Source of the DNA: Callaeas wilsoni
Lineage: Eukaryota; Chordata; Aves; Passeriformes; Callaeidae
Reading direction: 5' to 3'
Length of the DNA stretch: 64,000 nucleotides
Assembly (NCBI GenBank): GCA_013398955.1
Contig: VWPU01010357.1
Span: forward strand, 186,001-250,000
The notes under the pieces are model-generated. The model did no database searches and was not told where the DNA came from. It saw only the letters and a program-made list of their open reading frames with translations. The position numbers and the translations under genes are program-made. Shown one piece after another: positions 1 to 12,457 of this stretch (the first letter of the stretch is position 1; each line of letters begins with the position of its first letter).

Positions 1-690
1 TAAACACATCAGCTGTCTTGGTTTAAGACAATTTAAAGGGGAACACTCTAAAATGAGTCCCCCCCCTTTATTTTTAACCAATCCTTTTCCGTCAATAAGG
101 AGAAAAAAAATAAGTGGAGACATAAGTGAAAAAAACAACAGTCTACTAACAAGTGAAACTGCAACAGGCAAAAGATAACAATAAATAATGGCTAGATAAA
201 AAATCGCTAAATCTCACAAACTGAGAAACTTAAAATGGTGGAATACACCTCCCTTTCAAGATGGTGGCTCCCTCTTCTGACCTCATGGCTTGAAAGACAA
301 AGAGAAAATGGTGACTGCCCCCCGCCTCGAGGTGGCAAGTTTGTCGAACATATTTAACCATTTCCTGAATTTAAGCAACACACAAAACCTATGAAGGGGA
401 ATCTCTGAGAAAATATAATATTTACAATTGTTATTATTATAAAAATTGAAGATTCTTCTCTCACCCTTGCTGAGTAAGCTCCATGTCCAGCCAACTTCTG
501 AGACTGCAAATAGGGATGATTTCTTCTCTTGCAATGGAAACCGTCAGGTGAGTACCCCTCAAGTGAATTGTTATTCATTTAGGCAAAGAGATTTTGAGAA
601 TCCTTTTAGTACTGAAGCTACTGGACACTCTCCTGCCTGGAACTCCAGCTCTGCACCAGGGCTACCAGAACAGCGAATTTCTAAGTTCTG
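1..690 (-). repeat. Possible ERV/LTR-derived fragment at the window edge, unclassified
   Basis: From base 14 the plus strand reads TGTCTTGGTTTAAGACAA, which looks like an LTR terminus of the TGTC...GACA kind. It is followed by a C-rich stretch and a TTTATT (AATAAA on the minus strand) near 67, as expected for an LTR read on the minus strand. Several AAGATGGTGG-like and CpG-containing segments around 240-345 differ from the AT-rich background. I could not define a right end or a target-site duplication, and no retroviral protein is recognisable in any frame. The call is tentative; it could be ordinary unique sequence. Confidence 0.28.
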
Positions 691-1106
691 AAGGGCACGT
701 GTGATGCTGAATGGCTCTCTGTGGCTCACTCTGTCCCATGCAGTAACTCTTCCCTCACTTTTGATGGGAAGAGGGTATTCCATACATATGCAGGAAAGGT
801 CTTCAGAGCCGCTCATAGCCTTGGTACCTTGTTGGTTATGATCCAGGGAACTCATCAATAGGGAATAAAGTGAAATTGAACTTCAGTAACTCATTATCTA
901 GAGAGATAGTATTATAAATATAGAAGGCAAAAAGTGAGTGATGAAAGTGTAAGGCCCAAAAAGCTCATTCGAGGTAACTTTTAAAAGAGCTTACAGTAGT
1001 TCATGTACTCCAAGTTAGATGCATGGGAGAAATACTGATGAGATATTCTCAAGAGGTTAAAGCAACAAAAAAAGATTTGACTAGCAACCTTAGAGAATCA
1101 GAGAAC
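691..1106. other. Unannotated AT-rich stretch
   Basis: No repeat, exon or RNA gene could be recognised here. It separates the possible ERV edge fragment from the LTR copy beginning near 1107. Confidence 0.5.
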
Positions 1107-1656
1107 TTTGGCAAAAGGTTTAGACCATCCTTCAGTCGACATGAAACACTTCTCAAAGCATTAACTTAACCCATTCATCTTCAAAATCTCTAAGTTCATT
1201 CTATTTTAAGTGACTCTAAAATGCGAAGAACAGAGAATTGGAAGAGAAACAGAGAAAGACAGAAAAGATATAGAAAAGGCCACATATAGCTATCAACTCC
1301 TGGTTTCCAGCAGTGTTCAGCTGATAGAAATTCCAGGAGGAGTTAGGGTCAAGACATGTGGTTGCCTCATGCTCAGCACTAAATACCCCTTGGCCTTCCT
1401 GGGCCCTTCCCCCAGGTGGGATTTCTGGTCATTTGGCCACTCAGGAGCTGGGTTAGGGGCTCCAGAGGTGGGTGTGGAGCATTGTCTGTGCTGTGCCAGG
1501 GATAGGCAGCCACAGCCAGGCTGGGATACAGGCTCTGGGAGTGGGGTGCACAGGGCAGGGCACTGCCTCACCTGGGCAAGGCCTGACCTGTCCCTTCCCT
1601 TACACACATGTGCACCCCAAAACGTCTTGAGACATCAATCTTTCCAGTCTCTCACA
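1107..1656 (-). repeat. Truncated LTR (U3 part), copy 1 of a 59.5-kb-spaced direct repeat
   Basis: This stretch aligns in the same orientation with 60615-61156. The core 1380-1610 matches 60882-61112 with 6 mismatches in 231 positions and no gap. The segment to its left falls to roughly 88% identity and then to about 75-80%, including one indel. The alignment ends at a CTCTCACA on the plus strand, which would be a TGTGAGAG terminus on the minus strand. The second copy continues leftwards into an LTR promoter and U5, so this copy is best read as the U3 portion of the same LTR, truncated near 1107. Long open frames occur on both strands, but most differences between the copies would change an amino acid in either frame, so they are not evidence of coding. 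LTR membership is inferred; the repeat pair itself is directly visible. Confidence 0.7.
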
Positions 1657-2228
1657 AAAAGACAATTTAAACACCCTGCGTAAGGTCTCCTGGTACAGGT
1701 CATATTTGTATGTAACTCTATGTGTGCACCTGGAGATACCCCAATACTGATCCAGAAGATTTGTGGGAGATAATCCAAATGAAAAAAAAAAGAATTAGTA
1801 CATGGAAGGAGAGACTAAAAAGAAACATTCAAGGAAAGTGTGACCCACTTCTCTGAGGAAAAACCTGAAAAAGTCAAAACCAGACCACATTACAATAAAA
1901 TCTGATGACAAGAGACCTTCTGCTGACTGGATGGACGCTCACTCTGAGACGCCCTTTGAAATGAAGAAATTCTCTGTAGAGTAGGTATGCTCCTACATTG
2001 AGTAATTCTAGGGAAAAGAAAATTGATAACAGCATCAAAAGATGAAATTCAAAATTACAGACATATCACAGAAAGAGAACAACGTGTCTCTGCGGAACCA
2101 CCCCTTGAGAAATACTCCTTATTTGATTGTTTTCCATGTCCTGAGCTTTAGAGAACACTAAAAATCTACCATTTCCTTGAGAAAATGAAAGCCCTTGTTA
2201 CAAAACACAGATGGCATTTTTCTTCACC

Positions 2229-2270
2229 GCATCCCCAGACTTGGCAGGTGCATCCCCAGACCTGGCAGGT
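2229..2270. repeat. 21-bp tandem duplication, two copies
   Basis: Two adjacent 21-bp units (2229-2249 and 2250-2270) differ by one base, TTGG versus CTGG. A third partial unit begins at 2271 with GCATCCC. This is a small local duplication with no evident function. Confidence 0.9.
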
Positions 2271-5001
2271 GCATCCCATAGGGAGGTGCTAGGACGGGCA
2301 GGAGGCTGTTTGCTCCTACAGATTCCCAATAACAACCACATCCCCTTAACTCCAGAAATCCACTCCTATGCAAGATGTTGCTGAAATGCATTCCTTCAAG
2401 GAAGGCGATAGAGCCACACCGAAAGTCTCCCTCCACTGCTGTCGAGGGGAATGCAGTACCTCCACAGTGGTCAACAGGTTCAATCCTACCCTACTTCAGG
2501 GTACCTACTTTCGTCTAGAAAGCTCCTGTATTGACTCACAACAGTGATACCGAAGGGTTGCTAAAGGAAGTCGTCACAACTGCAAAATAAATTAACTGAC
2601 TAGACTGAGATGATATTTGGTCCTCCTTGTTTGGTATATACCATGGTATATTGTCAACTTATTTGCTCAGCTGGAATTTTGATCTGAGAGCTATATCTGC
2701 CTTCTCTTGTTTGCATCTGATAATTCTTATAAGAAGAGGCTAATATTTCACAGGAAAAGTTGGGTCATCCTTTCCTTTGAATAAGTACAAGTAATTTTTA
2801 ACAAGTCTTTGACAGCTCTGAGAAATGCTTATCTTTCCTAATAATTTTAAAGACCTAATATTTTTTAAATAGTATTCCTTTAAAGGAAGTCAGTCCAAGA
2901 CTCTTTCTCTTGATGTTTTCTCCTATAAGCGGGATAGTATTTTCAAAGCTATAAAATGGAGTTTCAAGGGAAAGGCTTTTTTATGGCTCCTTTGATAACT
3001 GCATATTTCATGATAATAGGAATACTGTTTTATTGAAGGAAAGCAGGAGTAAAAGCTTTTAAGAAAGTACAGAGAACATAGAATACCTTACCTTCCTCCA
3101 AAATATTTGGCAATTTGGATGCTACAGTCATGGTCACAATTTCCATGTTTGTAAGCAAGTAGGTTTATGGGGAAATCAGAAAAGAGGTACAGAAAATAAA
3201 AAAGAAGAAGAAGAAAAATCCTGGGAATCATATGAAAAAGCTCTTGACACTTGGTAAGCTTTGGCCTTGTGCAACAGTCACCAATGGTCTAGGCACTTGT
3301 CCTATCAGGCATAGTAGAATATAACATTACAGGACTGATGGATATAGATGGACAAAGTTCTCTGGTAAGTGCGTTACTTTTTTACAGGCTGATTTTTTGT
3401 TCATTGGCTATAGCAATTACTCAAAACTTTGTTAATAATATGACGTGAATTTACTCCAATGAAAAAAATAGTTTAAAAGCACCTATTGTAAATTCATTAT
3501 TTTGGGAGAAGTAGATCCATCTAAAGTGGAAAGCTATAAATTCAAAGAAGTAAATTTAGTTTTTTGCAATGTGTTTGAAAATTTCCACATCTCATCCAAT
3601 TTTTAAAACTTGCTATTGTCTAACTGCTGTCTGAAAGGACTCCTTGCCTATTAGGCAGTTCTCAAATCATATTAATATTATCATTACAACCTGTTGGAAA
3701 CAAACAAATAGTAATGTCTGGATTTTCCTTTTATTAACTTTCTCCTAAAAAATTAGTTCTTCTTCTAGTGAATAATTAGACACATTTTGACTCTCCAAGG
3801 AGCTCTACAAGCTGTTTTCTTACTTCTTGAAATGAAAGCTACAACGTAAGCATCTAAGCAATTTGAGCAGCAGATTCTTCCTCTGACAGAAATTCTAAAA
3901 CATTCTGCAGCAAGAACCTACTAATCTGTTTTCAAGTTCACATTAGTTTCTTACTGTTACTTTCAATAAGTGAAAGTCACAGTGTAGGATCCATAAAAAT
4001 CAGATTTATACAAGTTTAATAAGTCCCATTGCAAGTCATTTCTCATATTTTCATGGTCCAGTTATCTTGGAAAGCATGTAGGAAAGAAAGCAAAAACCAT
4101 CTCTAGCCCCACATTCTTGCAGCAGCAGAAACAAAGGCAAAACAGTAATTTCCTCTACCACGCTTTAGAGAGAAGTCAACATTTTGCTCAGTGAGATCTT
4201 GTGAAAGGTTACATGGTGGTAAATGCTTCTTTGTTGCACAGAAGCTTGGCGTTGTGTTAAGAGATAAGCTTTTAATTACAATGTACTTATCGAGGAGCTT
4301 CTGAAGGCTGTGTCCCTGCTATCTTGCCGACAGGGCCATCAGGTGCGGCACTGACAGCAAGTGGCCCCATGGTTCAGAGCCACAAAGCGGTTGGGATTTC
4401 CCCAGTACGCGTTCAACCTATGTCTGAACCTATCATGCCATTCCTGAGTGAGACCGCACGAGTCATGTCAGAAATCAGTAAAGCTGTATGGCTAAAGTCA
4501 GCGTGGGGAGAGCATGCGAGTGGGAACAACAGGATTAAGCAGCATTGTTGTTTCATACCATCAGTTTTTTCCCTCACTGATTGTTTAGTTAGTGAATGGA
4601 AAATAGGAATGTGGAAATTATGACCAAGTGTCAAGGAGTTCTAGCAGCTCCAGCTAGTAACTGTTGCTGAAAAGGGGGTGTAAAGGTCATGGTTAAGTGA
4701 TGGAAAAACTTGATGTTGCTTGGGAAGCTGAAAATATTGAGAAGCCTTGAGACTGGAAATCAATTACTAGTGTGGTACAACTCTAAACCTGAGAGAAAAC
4801 AGATACCAGATACCTAAACAGCAAACAACTCCACTGAACTATTCAGAGTGAAGTTTGCAGGTCTCTTCTTTATGTTTCTAGTTCTCTTGATCTCTTTGAG
4901 TACTTATTGAGGAATTATCCTGCAGCAGCTGAGCATCTCAGATTTATATGCACGATGTAAAATATTTTGTCAATATTTTAATATCTTAATATTTGTACCA
5001 G

Positions 5002-5060
5002 CTTCATTGATATAAAACTATATACTATATTGATATAAAACTTCATTGATATAAAACTAT
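5002..5060. repeat. Short tandem repeat with 39-bp period
   Basis: The 20-mer CTTCATTGATATAAAACTAT occurs identically at 5002-5021 and 5041-5060. A partial copy (ATTGATATAAAA) lies between them at 5029-5040. It is AT-rich and probably arose by slippage. Confidence 0.85.
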
Positions 5061-8000
5061 GGGAAATTAAATATAATTAGGAGCCATAATAATGCTCATC
5101 TAATAAGCAGTATAAGATGGTTTTCTTCTCAAAGTCTACACACTTTCTTAATTTCTCTTTGTTGGCAAATAATTGCTATTTATAACTTCTGGGATTTTTT
5201 GGATTAAAATTTGTCTAGGGAGCAGACTTCATTGTCTATGGTTTTTTTTTCCTCTAACACAACCAACAGAACAAAATAAAAAGTTATATAAATGTGAAGA
5301 GTGAAGGTTCGTGCTTAGTTTTTCTTTCTTCTGAAAGAAATTCCCAATATTGTAAATACCCAGTTCTGGTACTGTCAGACTCAGAAGCATGCTAATTTCC
5401 AGGTGCAAAGAGCCCTACTCCGCAAAGCCTACAGGTCCCCACTGTGCCACACAAAAGTGCCTGCTTCCAACACAGATTTGTAATTACTGTTCTCATGGAT
5501 GCCACACAGGGAGATGTGTGCCTTGTTGCCAGTATGCTGTTCTAGTGAAGGCAGCCTCAGGAGACTGTGAGGGTATCAATGCTTTAGTTTTCTTTGATGC
5601 ATAGAAACCTTTGATGGTTAAATGTCCCAGTAACATCAAAGTATGCACAACCCATTATTTTATATTTTTTGATAAATTTCACATTGTTTGCTCCAATTAT
5701 CCAACCTCTTTCCATGACTAATGCACAGAAAACTTTTTTGTCTCTGATTTTACTCATAATGTTCTAATGCCACCATGGCCTTATTCAGTTTTCTCCTCAT
5801 ATAATCATCATAAGGCCTGACTATTGTTCTCCCATTAGAAAAATTGATATTGTCATAGAAATTAGTGCATGACTCACCACGAACAAAGACAATTTATTGA
5901 CTGCCTTCAACATCTGGATGCCAGACATTTCTAGGTCAGGTTCAGATCTCTTCTCACTCCTTTGGCTTCAGAGAATCTGATTGTCATGACTCAAATTGAC
6001 TTTATAGCAGGGATCTGAAAAAAAGCCAGAGAAAAGAAGCAATATTTCCAAGGTTATACAGGAAGCTTCACAGGGTAGTGCTGAGGTCTCCCAAGTCCCA
6101 GCCCATGATTTAATCTCCTGTTCATTCCTCATCACTAGAGGGTGGCTTAGAAAAGAACATGGCCAAGAAAATGCTGAAGTCTTTTGAAATGGAAACAATT
6201 GGATTCAGAGGGAAAAAGTATAACCTCGCATTCCATCTTATGCAAAAATTCATACCAAAAGCATTCTTCTTTTAGAAGATAACATGATGACTGGATACAA
6301 AACCTTTGGTGTTTTTCTTACCTGAAATATTTACAAGTTATAACTGCTGCATACATGAAGACTGCAAATGATGCCCACTCAGTCTCCAGGCAACTGCCAC
6401 ACATGATACATTTGCAGTGATTTTTTGAACAGCTTTGTCACATTCCAATGAATGTATTATAATTACTGCCATCAGTACCACAACTGCACTGAAAATGAAG
6501 CCAAATGTAATTTTGATCGGAGCTATTTCTCTGAAGGTGGGAAGAATTTAATGAATTTAGCCTTTTCTATCTTAAGATAAATATTTAATCACCGGGGTGA
6601 ATATGAGAAAACTATTTTGAAAAATGATGTTTAAAATAGTCTAAAGTGCTTGGGTGTGGGCATGAAATCAAGAGATTGATGCTAGAGAAACATGCTTTTA
6701 AAAATATGGATCTTTATTTAATTTTTCATAAATCATTAAAAGCAAATAATATAATTGTGAATTTCTGAAAAGTAATGAACAACACTTCAGGCTTACTGGC
6801 AGGTGTTTATTTGATTTTCCAATGAGTTAAGTATTCAGTTTTTTAATAACACACAAGTGCTCCGCATGTAGAGATTCAGAAAGAGAAAGATGTTTAAAGC
6901 ATGTGATTTAGTATCTCACAAGCTCGTTCAGGAAATCTTTGTATTACAAAATGAAACATAAATAGGCTCTGTTACTAATTACAAACTTGACAATAGTTTA
7001 TTAGAGCACATGGCATGTTCAGTAGTGTCATTTTAATTTATCTGTCATTTTGCTAAAACACAACATGGTAAAAAGAAAGCAGTTTTTTATTGTACTATAT
7101 TAAGGAAACACCAAGCTGTTTTGTCAGCCAATAATTTAATGTTGTTCATTTCTACTAGTTTTAGGTGAAAAAGTTTTAAGAAACACTTCCATTATTTGAA
7201 AGAGAGATTATTTGATGACTTGTGGTAAGTGTCTCTGAAGAATGTGGGAGCACATGATATCTTCTTGCATTTCAATAGTTTTTTTAAATGATAATCCATT
7301 ATTATTATCGTGCTGGAATCATATCCCTTACTGATATTTTTCTGTTTGTCCCTGACTCAAGTTGAATGAACAGTCACAAACACTGGCTTCCTAAAATACC
7401 GAATACAAAAATAAATTATATGAAAATGCAAACCTGAGTCCATAATTACGTAGCATGTGGTCATTTCCAACTCTTTTCCAGTTCCTGTACTGCAAGAAAA
7501 GTCTGAAGGCAGTATTTGATTTTTGGTGAATTAATTTGATTTTGTACCATATTCTTGTAATTTTTCATAGCCTGTATGTCACAATCATTCTTCTATAAAA
7601 ATAATATAAAGTGGATTCCAAATACATCTAAGCCTTGAACTTTTATTGTATTTTTCTTGATTTCCAAACATAAATTTATTTCACAGTACATTACTTTCTA
7701 TTACACACTTTTGTACTTTATCATTAATACCCCTTCATTATTTCAATAACCGAAACTAAATATAGTGTTTGCTGTTTGGCTCCATACTTCAGTAATCTCA
7801 CCATGTGTCAGATAGCTGAAGAGAAATCAAATAAATGAGTGCAACACACCATTGTTTTAATTTAAAAATTAAATTTGAGGGTTTTTTCCTTGAACAATAA
7901 TGTATTTATGTCTATAAATTGATTAATGAACTGCCATCTTTATCGTGCAATACCCAAATCTACAGCTTATTAAGTAATGCATTTCTTGTACAAATTATCT

Positions 8001-9109
8001 GCCTTATACATGCTAAACACATCCCATTCCACATTTAAGAGAAGGAGCTGCTGCCAGGAAATCTTTATCATTGCCTCTTTTTGAGTGTGATACACCTGTT
8101 AATGTAAGAGCAGGACATTGCAAAGAGGCAACACTGCAAAATGCAGCTGAGCATCCTACATGCACATTGCACTGCATGTATAAATGTGGGGCCATTCAGA
8201 TGTTTGTGCAGCATTGTTGTATATTACATTACACCAGTTAGTGGAGGGATTTATGTTTCCTTTAGTTTTGGTTTTTTTTACTGAATATACCATCTCCGAA
8301 CACAGTTTGAAATAATGAAAGTTTGATTTACAGTGTATGAAAAATATATGTATGCTTAGAGTCAGCTTCTAATTAATTCCTTCACTTGGTCTAACTAATG
8401 TCAGCTCATCAGTGTAACTTCTTGCCATATGAGCACAAGATGTGAGAATAGTGATCTGGCTACCTGGGCAGCTCTTTTTAAAGGCTTGAGAAAACTTGCT
8501 CTGCCCTGAAGAAAGCAGAGCCCACCATGCTACCAAGCACATACAGGATCCCTTTTTGCTTTTCAAACGAATTCTGCTCTTCAGTGTCCTCAGTTCCAGC
8601 TCACCAATCTCCGCAGATGGCAACCCGAATGCCACTGCCTACCACTTAGAGAAGCAGAGGCAAACAATTGTTTCCTTCTCAAACATGAGGAAGTCAATAA
8701 AGGCATTAGAGAGGCAATCCAAGGACACCCGAAGGAGTGGATTATGTGGTTCCTGGGGTAGGCCTGTTCAAGTCAGTAGTTTATAATCCAAATTTCCAGG
8801 TCGTTGATCAGTCTTCATAATTTTTAAATCAACCTTTTGGCAGTCTTGAGTAAGACTTGGTAGGAATCGATTGAAACATTATGATTCTTGTCTCCAAAAA
8901 AACCTACTTCTGACAAAAACACAGCAGATTCCCAATTTTGTCATCGAATGATTGCATCCACAACCAGTTGCAAACGTGTTTCTTGTGCCAATCAGCCAAG
9001 TTGGCACATGCCTCAGAAATGTTTGCTGACCAACACTACAAGGCATTGCATATACAGGCATCTGCATAAAAAGCCTGCCTCTGAAGGTGACACAACACTG
9101 GTATGCTCT

Positions 9110-9335
9110 ACATAGAAATCATGGAATGATTTAGGTTAGAAAAGACCTCTAAGATCACCGAGTCCAACCACTAACCTGACACTGCCAGGTCCATCACTAA
9201 ACCATGTCCCTAAGCACCACATCTACATGTTTTTTCAACACTTCCAGGGACAGTGATTCCCTGGGCAGACTGTTCCACTGCTTGACCACCCGTTTTGTGA
9301 AGAAAATTTTCCTAATACCTAATTGAAGCCTTCCT
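9110..9335 (-). mobile_element. CR1 LINE 3' end, minus strand
   Basis: The stretch begins with an ATAGAAATCATGGAATG-like tail and continues with the antisense CR1 3' region: AAAAGACCTCTAAGATCA, GAGTCCAACCA, AAACCATGTCCCTAAGC, CTTCCAGGGACAGTG, CCTGGGCAGACTGTTCCA and AAATTTTCCTAAT-like blocks in the usual order. In birds this order marks the 3' untranslated end and the last part of ORF2 of a CR1-J/X-like subfamily, read on the minus strand. The copy is 5'-truncated, as most CR1s are, and keeps no usable reading frame. Similarity fades near 9335. Confidence 0.9.
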
Positions 9336-10548
9336 TTATTACGAACATTTTGGAGAGCTCAATAAATACGCACACTCCTGTGGATTTTCTGTATTTAGCT
9401 ACAAAGCTAAAAGACAAGGTAAGAATACTTCTTTTTTAGACTACCCTCTACATGTTCCCTAGCTGCTGTTGTTGAGCATAACAGAAGCGGCTGTGGCAGA
9501 GGGCAGTTGGCTGATTCCAGTGGTGTAACTCGAAGTTGCTCAAAGAACATGGTAAATTTTATAACAGGAGTTTGCATTAGGCAGTGCTCAAACACAGAAA
9601 TACCTGACTTTTTTTTTTTCAATTGTCAAATATTTCTCATAGTTCTGCTAAAAATCCGGCCAAGAAAAGAGACAGTAAAATTCTTTACGTCTATAGCTCT
9701 CAAAATAAAGAAGACGCCAGACATCTCAGGAAACAAACATGAAAAACTTATTGACTGCTGTAGTGGTACTGAAGGAACAAACCAAAAAGGACAATGGTGT
9801 TGTAGAAGAGAGCAGGCTGCTCACATCCTGGGAAGAAGTACCCATTATGTGAGGCACTTAAAGGAACAGCTCAAAGGTGACTTTTTAAGTATACTCAATC
9901 TAAAAACAGGGCTAGATATTGTATGTCAATCAGCAAAAACCGTGAGTTTTTCCAACCTAGCAGCTTACAAGGTATTAATTTGCTACCTGAGATACCACTA
10001 GCAGATAAGTATTTCTGCATAATGGAAAATGAAGCACCTGTATCTTTAATTTACCAAAGAAAATACAGTAATTCTTTTTAGTCAATTTTCACCGTGTATG
10101 TGATGCAGTCCATATATCAAACACCTCAGAGTCATTGACATAGAAAGCAGGATTTTTGAACACCTATCTTGAAATGTTTAGAATTTTGTCGTTCAGTTAG
10201 CATCTGCAGTGCATATTCCTATATTATTAACCAGCTCTAATGCTAATATGCCAGTAGTGTTTGAAGTAGAAATAGTCAATTATAGGTTATTTCAGTTGTA
10301 CTTAAACTACTTTTCACAACTGTAAACAAACTAAACACCAAAATAATTTTCGTAAGGCTGTACTTTCAGAAGTTATGAATGAAAAGAATAGAATCTATGG
10401 CTATAAAAGGAATAAGTGGAGTCCCATCCCTGAAAATAAAGGCCAGTTTATAAGTAGGATACTCTTTCAGGTTAACAGCCATACTACAGAAGGAGAAAAC
10501 ATTATCTGGGTAAAGCCTGGGGAAACATTTTTTTTTAATAATTTATAT

Positions 10549-10578
10549 GAATATATATATATATATGTATATACACAC
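10549..10578. repeat. (AT)n microsatellite passing into (AC)n
   Basis: An alternating AT tract runs from 10549 and turns into ATGTATATACACAC. It is a simple sequence repeat and likely polymorphic. Confidence 0.9.
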
Positions 10579-11729
10579 AGTCAATAAAAATGCAAATGTT
10601 TTATAACTTATAGCATTTCTATGATGAAGTCTACTGAGCAAGGGAGCAGAATAAAATAAAGTATGCATTCAGCAAACTCTCCTGCTCTAGTCTTTACTGT
10701 TGTTCACATTAGTATTACATCAGGTTAGAATCTGCAGGTGAGGTGCTGTGTTTGTGTAACAAGAGGGTCTCCCAAATAGCATTTTCTTTGGCATAGAGGA
10801 AACAAATATGATGCAATTTTTAGCCACAGCACATCTCACTATGCCACAATGAGGAAACTCTGAACTTGCTCTGGCAGCAGTACAGTTTGCCAAATGTACA
10901 ACAGTTCATTCTTACAGACTGTAAGGTTTTATCATTTTAGAAAGTTACAGCAAAATTGAACTCAAACAGCTGTAGTCTTATTTTAGGCACTGAATGGGCT
11001 TGGCAAGTCAGACAAAGTCTCAGGATTTTGAGCATTTTCTTCATTCACAAAACGTAATTCTTTGAGCAGCTCCCTCTTACAAAGAGAAAAAAAACTAGCA
11101 AAACTCGAAGTCTAAGGGGAGCTTTTAGGACACTATAGATACTTCTTTGAACAATAATTGCTTCAAAACCTAGATTTTGTAATGCTTGAAAGAGGAGTCT
11201 ATATCCAAGCCATGCTTGCATAAGTCCTGCCTATCACTGAAAAAATAATTGCTGAATTTCAGAGAAAGGAGCAACTCCGTTTTGCAAAATCAATTCAAGA
11301 CAAAGTTCAATATATAAGATTTTCAGATTTGACTCTCCGAAAACCTCTTTGAAATCTTTCCCTATCTGCCCTTTGAGCCAAATGATGTTTATCCAAGTGC
11401 ACAAAGAATAGCTAAGTAATTAATGGATGCAGTTACCCCATCAATGGGTCATACTGGATGGATGATAGGAGAAGAGATAAAGCAGAAAATCAGTCTGTGT
11501 GTCTATGGTCCTTGCATTACCACTGTACCTTAGATGTTTGATAGTACAACATGAAAAGGAAAGAATACCCACTAATGATAGTTAATTGGCTGTTCAGTGT
11601 CTTCTCTCATTTTCTGACTAAACTTTCAATGGATTATTGACTGGTTGAATCACAGAAATTGCTCCCTCTTCATTTCTTACTATTAAACTTCTATACTTTG
11701 ATGTATTTTGTCTTTGAGGCTGTTTTATT

Positions 11730-11818
11730 GCATTTTGGTGGTGGGTTTTTTTTTTTTTTTGTTTTGGTGGGGTTTTTTATTGTTGTTGTTGAAGTTTTTC
11801 TGTTTCTTTTGGTTTTGA
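11730..11818. repeat. G/T-rich low-complexity tract with T15
   Basis: The plus strand contains only G and T with few exceptions, including an uninterrupted run of 15 T at 11746-11760 and a TTG trinucleotide run near 11780. It has no recognised function and would be difficult to sequence accurately. Confidence 0.85.
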
Positions 11819-12457
11819 AGTCCAAACACCTAATAGCCAAACCAGAGCTTTTTAGTGAAACTACATGAAAACAGAAAGTACAAATGCTACACAATTTTAT
11901 GCAAACAGCAAATTAAACAAACTTACCAGTGATTCCAACTATGTATCTTAGGACAAGTATATTTAACATATGAATGTGGGTAACAAGCTCCTGGAAGATT
12001 CTGATTAGTTTCTGCAACCATAATTATTGTTAAGGGACTGTGCAGCATTATTCTACCTGGGAAAAGGAGAATATAATAGTAATCTGATAGGAAAAAAAAT
12101 CCTTTCTTTCTTTCTTTCACTATCAAACAGTAAGAAGTAGTAAAATACACTGCTAATGTATTTTCACCTATTTTTGACACAGAGGCCTGTAGCTGTACTA
12201 GTAGTAGGTTTGTTGCAGTGACTTGTAAACTTTTGAAATTCTCCTGTCTGTGCATGATTCATACAAAACAAATTCTTCACAGACAAACAGTTAGGTCTTG
12301 CAGCAGTGTTCCTTCACGTTTGTTTTAAAAGCTGATAATTCATATTTATTCAAGTACTTCCTGACTATCTCTCTAAAAATATTTTAGGTGACACATGCAC
12401 CTCTCATGAACACATTTCTACCTGCCTTTGTAGAACACACTACTGCACTTCAGCAGT

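Larger units (their letters stand above)
1657..9109. other. Long AT-rich non-coding stretch
   Basis: No exon, RNA gene or dated transposable element was recognised over these 7.4 kb. Local features are a 21-bp tandem duplication (2229-2270), a 39-bp-period repeat (5002-5060), a short AAG run near 3202 and many AT-rich tracts. Open frames here are short; one at 5389-5604 is cysteine-rich by chance composition. The stretch 6360-6560 has a balanced composition with several TAATTA-like and ATTA sites and could be a conserved non-coding element, but a cross-species alignment would be needed. Confidence 0.5.
9336..12457. other. AT-rich non-coding stretch
   Basis: No gene or recognisable mobile element was found. 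The plus-strand frame 9507-10001 (164 codons) is open but has no recognisable domain, and its length is not surprising in a window this size. Local repeats are an (AT)n tract near 10549 and a G/T-rich, oligo-T stretch at 11730-11818, plus a short CTTT run near 12100. Confidence 0.5.

Noticed and set aside
1210..1683. A plus-strand 157-codon frame whose peptide matches one at 60892-61368, and a minus-strand pair (1317-1607 and 60819-61142), as a conserved protein family
   Set aside because: The matching peptides follow from near-identical DNA in two LTR copies. Both strands are open, and nearly all of the six core differences would change an amino acid in either frame, so there is no sign of selection on protein.
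5389..5604. Cysteine-rich 71-codon frame as a defensin-like peptide
   Set aside because: The cysteine spacing does not fit the beta-defensin pattern, there is no signal peptide, and the frame has no flanking exon or promoter signals.
9507..10001. 164-codon plus frame as a gene
   Set aside because: No recognisable domain, low-complexity F-rich run from an oligo-T tract, no splice or promoter support, and a length that can occur by chance in this much AT-rich DNA.
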